The translations under genes were made by a program, and so were the position numbers. The notes beneath the pieces are model-generated. The model had not been told where the DNA came from and made no database searches. It was given only the letters and a program-made list of their open reading frames with translations. From the NCBI GenBank assembly GCA_017883485.1, contig JADGNM010000177.1, forward strand, positions 1-5,909: a stretch of DNA of 5,909 nucleotides, read 5' to 3'. The first letter of the stretch is position 1. Every line of letters starts with the position of its first letter. Positions 5,848-5,909 of the stretch are shown here, piece after piece. Source of the stretch: Methanosarcina sp. (GTDB taxonomy: Archaea; Halobacteriota; Methanosarcinia; Methanosarcinales; Methanosarcinaceae).

Positions 5848-5909
5848 TTTTCGAATCTATTATCATTGGGGGGATTGGAATCACTTCTGAAATCGATTTT
5901 TCACAATTT

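Larger units (their letters stand above)
5511..5909. other. Upstream region of the AarF-like gene, no secure gene
   Basis: About 400 bases without an intact gene. They hold the probable kinase promoter around the AT palindrome at 5578-5591, a plus-strand frame-1 open stretch ending at 5769, a small inverted repeat CGATAT/ATATCG (5743-5759, five-base loop), and a TATA box at 5840-5847. The last 40 bases can be read as protein in two frames (IGITSEIDFSQF from 5874, or TTG 5866 onward), so a gene may begin just before the right edge, but no start can be assigned. Confidence 0.4.

Noticed and set aside
5743..5903. Insertion sequence end or CRISPR-like repeats at the right edge
   Set aside because: Only one six-base inverted repeat and a T-rich TATA stretch are visible. 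No terminal repeat pair, target duplication or repeated unit was found.

Overview
The window looks like a piece of a Methanosarcina-type methanogen chromosome. The signs are archaeal TTTATATA boxes instead of -35/-10 promoters, T-run transcription ends, a tRNA-His with no encoded CCA tail, moderately AT-rich coding sequence, and archaeal-style proteins. The genus is an inference from general resemblance, not from any search.

Layout. Positions 1-975 hold a decayed DUF4143-type AAA ATPase. Its Walker A motif survives at the very start but in a different frame from Walker B, and its normal C-terminus survives in a third frame, so at least two frame-changing deletions have occurred. A start-less, protein-like reading frame follows (976-1128) and ends at a T-run. 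Positions 1129-1428 contain a TATA box, a 13-codon mini-ORF and a CxxC-bearing frame whose stop overlaps the start of a 76-residue protein (1429-1659). That protein's C-terminus resembles the end of FAD-dependent Thi4-like proteins. A hairpin-forming inverted repeat and a strong BRE/TATA promoter then lead to tRNA-His(GUG) at 1834-1906, followed by an oligo-T stop.

The two robust protein genes fill the rest and converge, with 14 bases between their stop codons. On the plus strand (2113-3834) is a 573-residue radical SAM enzyme with a C-terminal helix-hairpin-helix, recognised as the COG1031 type and of unknown reaction. On the minus strand (3849-5510) is a 553-residue AarF/UbiB (ABC1) atypical kinase with two C-terminal membrane helices. 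Upstream of the kinase (5511-5909) lie its probable promoter, a plus-strand open frame with no start codon, and a TATA box that may serve a gene beyond the window.

No operon or shared pathway links these genes. The left third is a graveyard of gene remnants beside a tRNA gene; the right two thirds are conserved housekeeping-like genes. I see no CRISPR array, complete insertion sequence or convincing new multi-gene system. The points most worth following up are the frame-scattered ATPase, the cysteine spacing of the radical SAM/HhH enzyme, and the unexplained open frames at 976-1128, 1295-1429 and 5491-5769.
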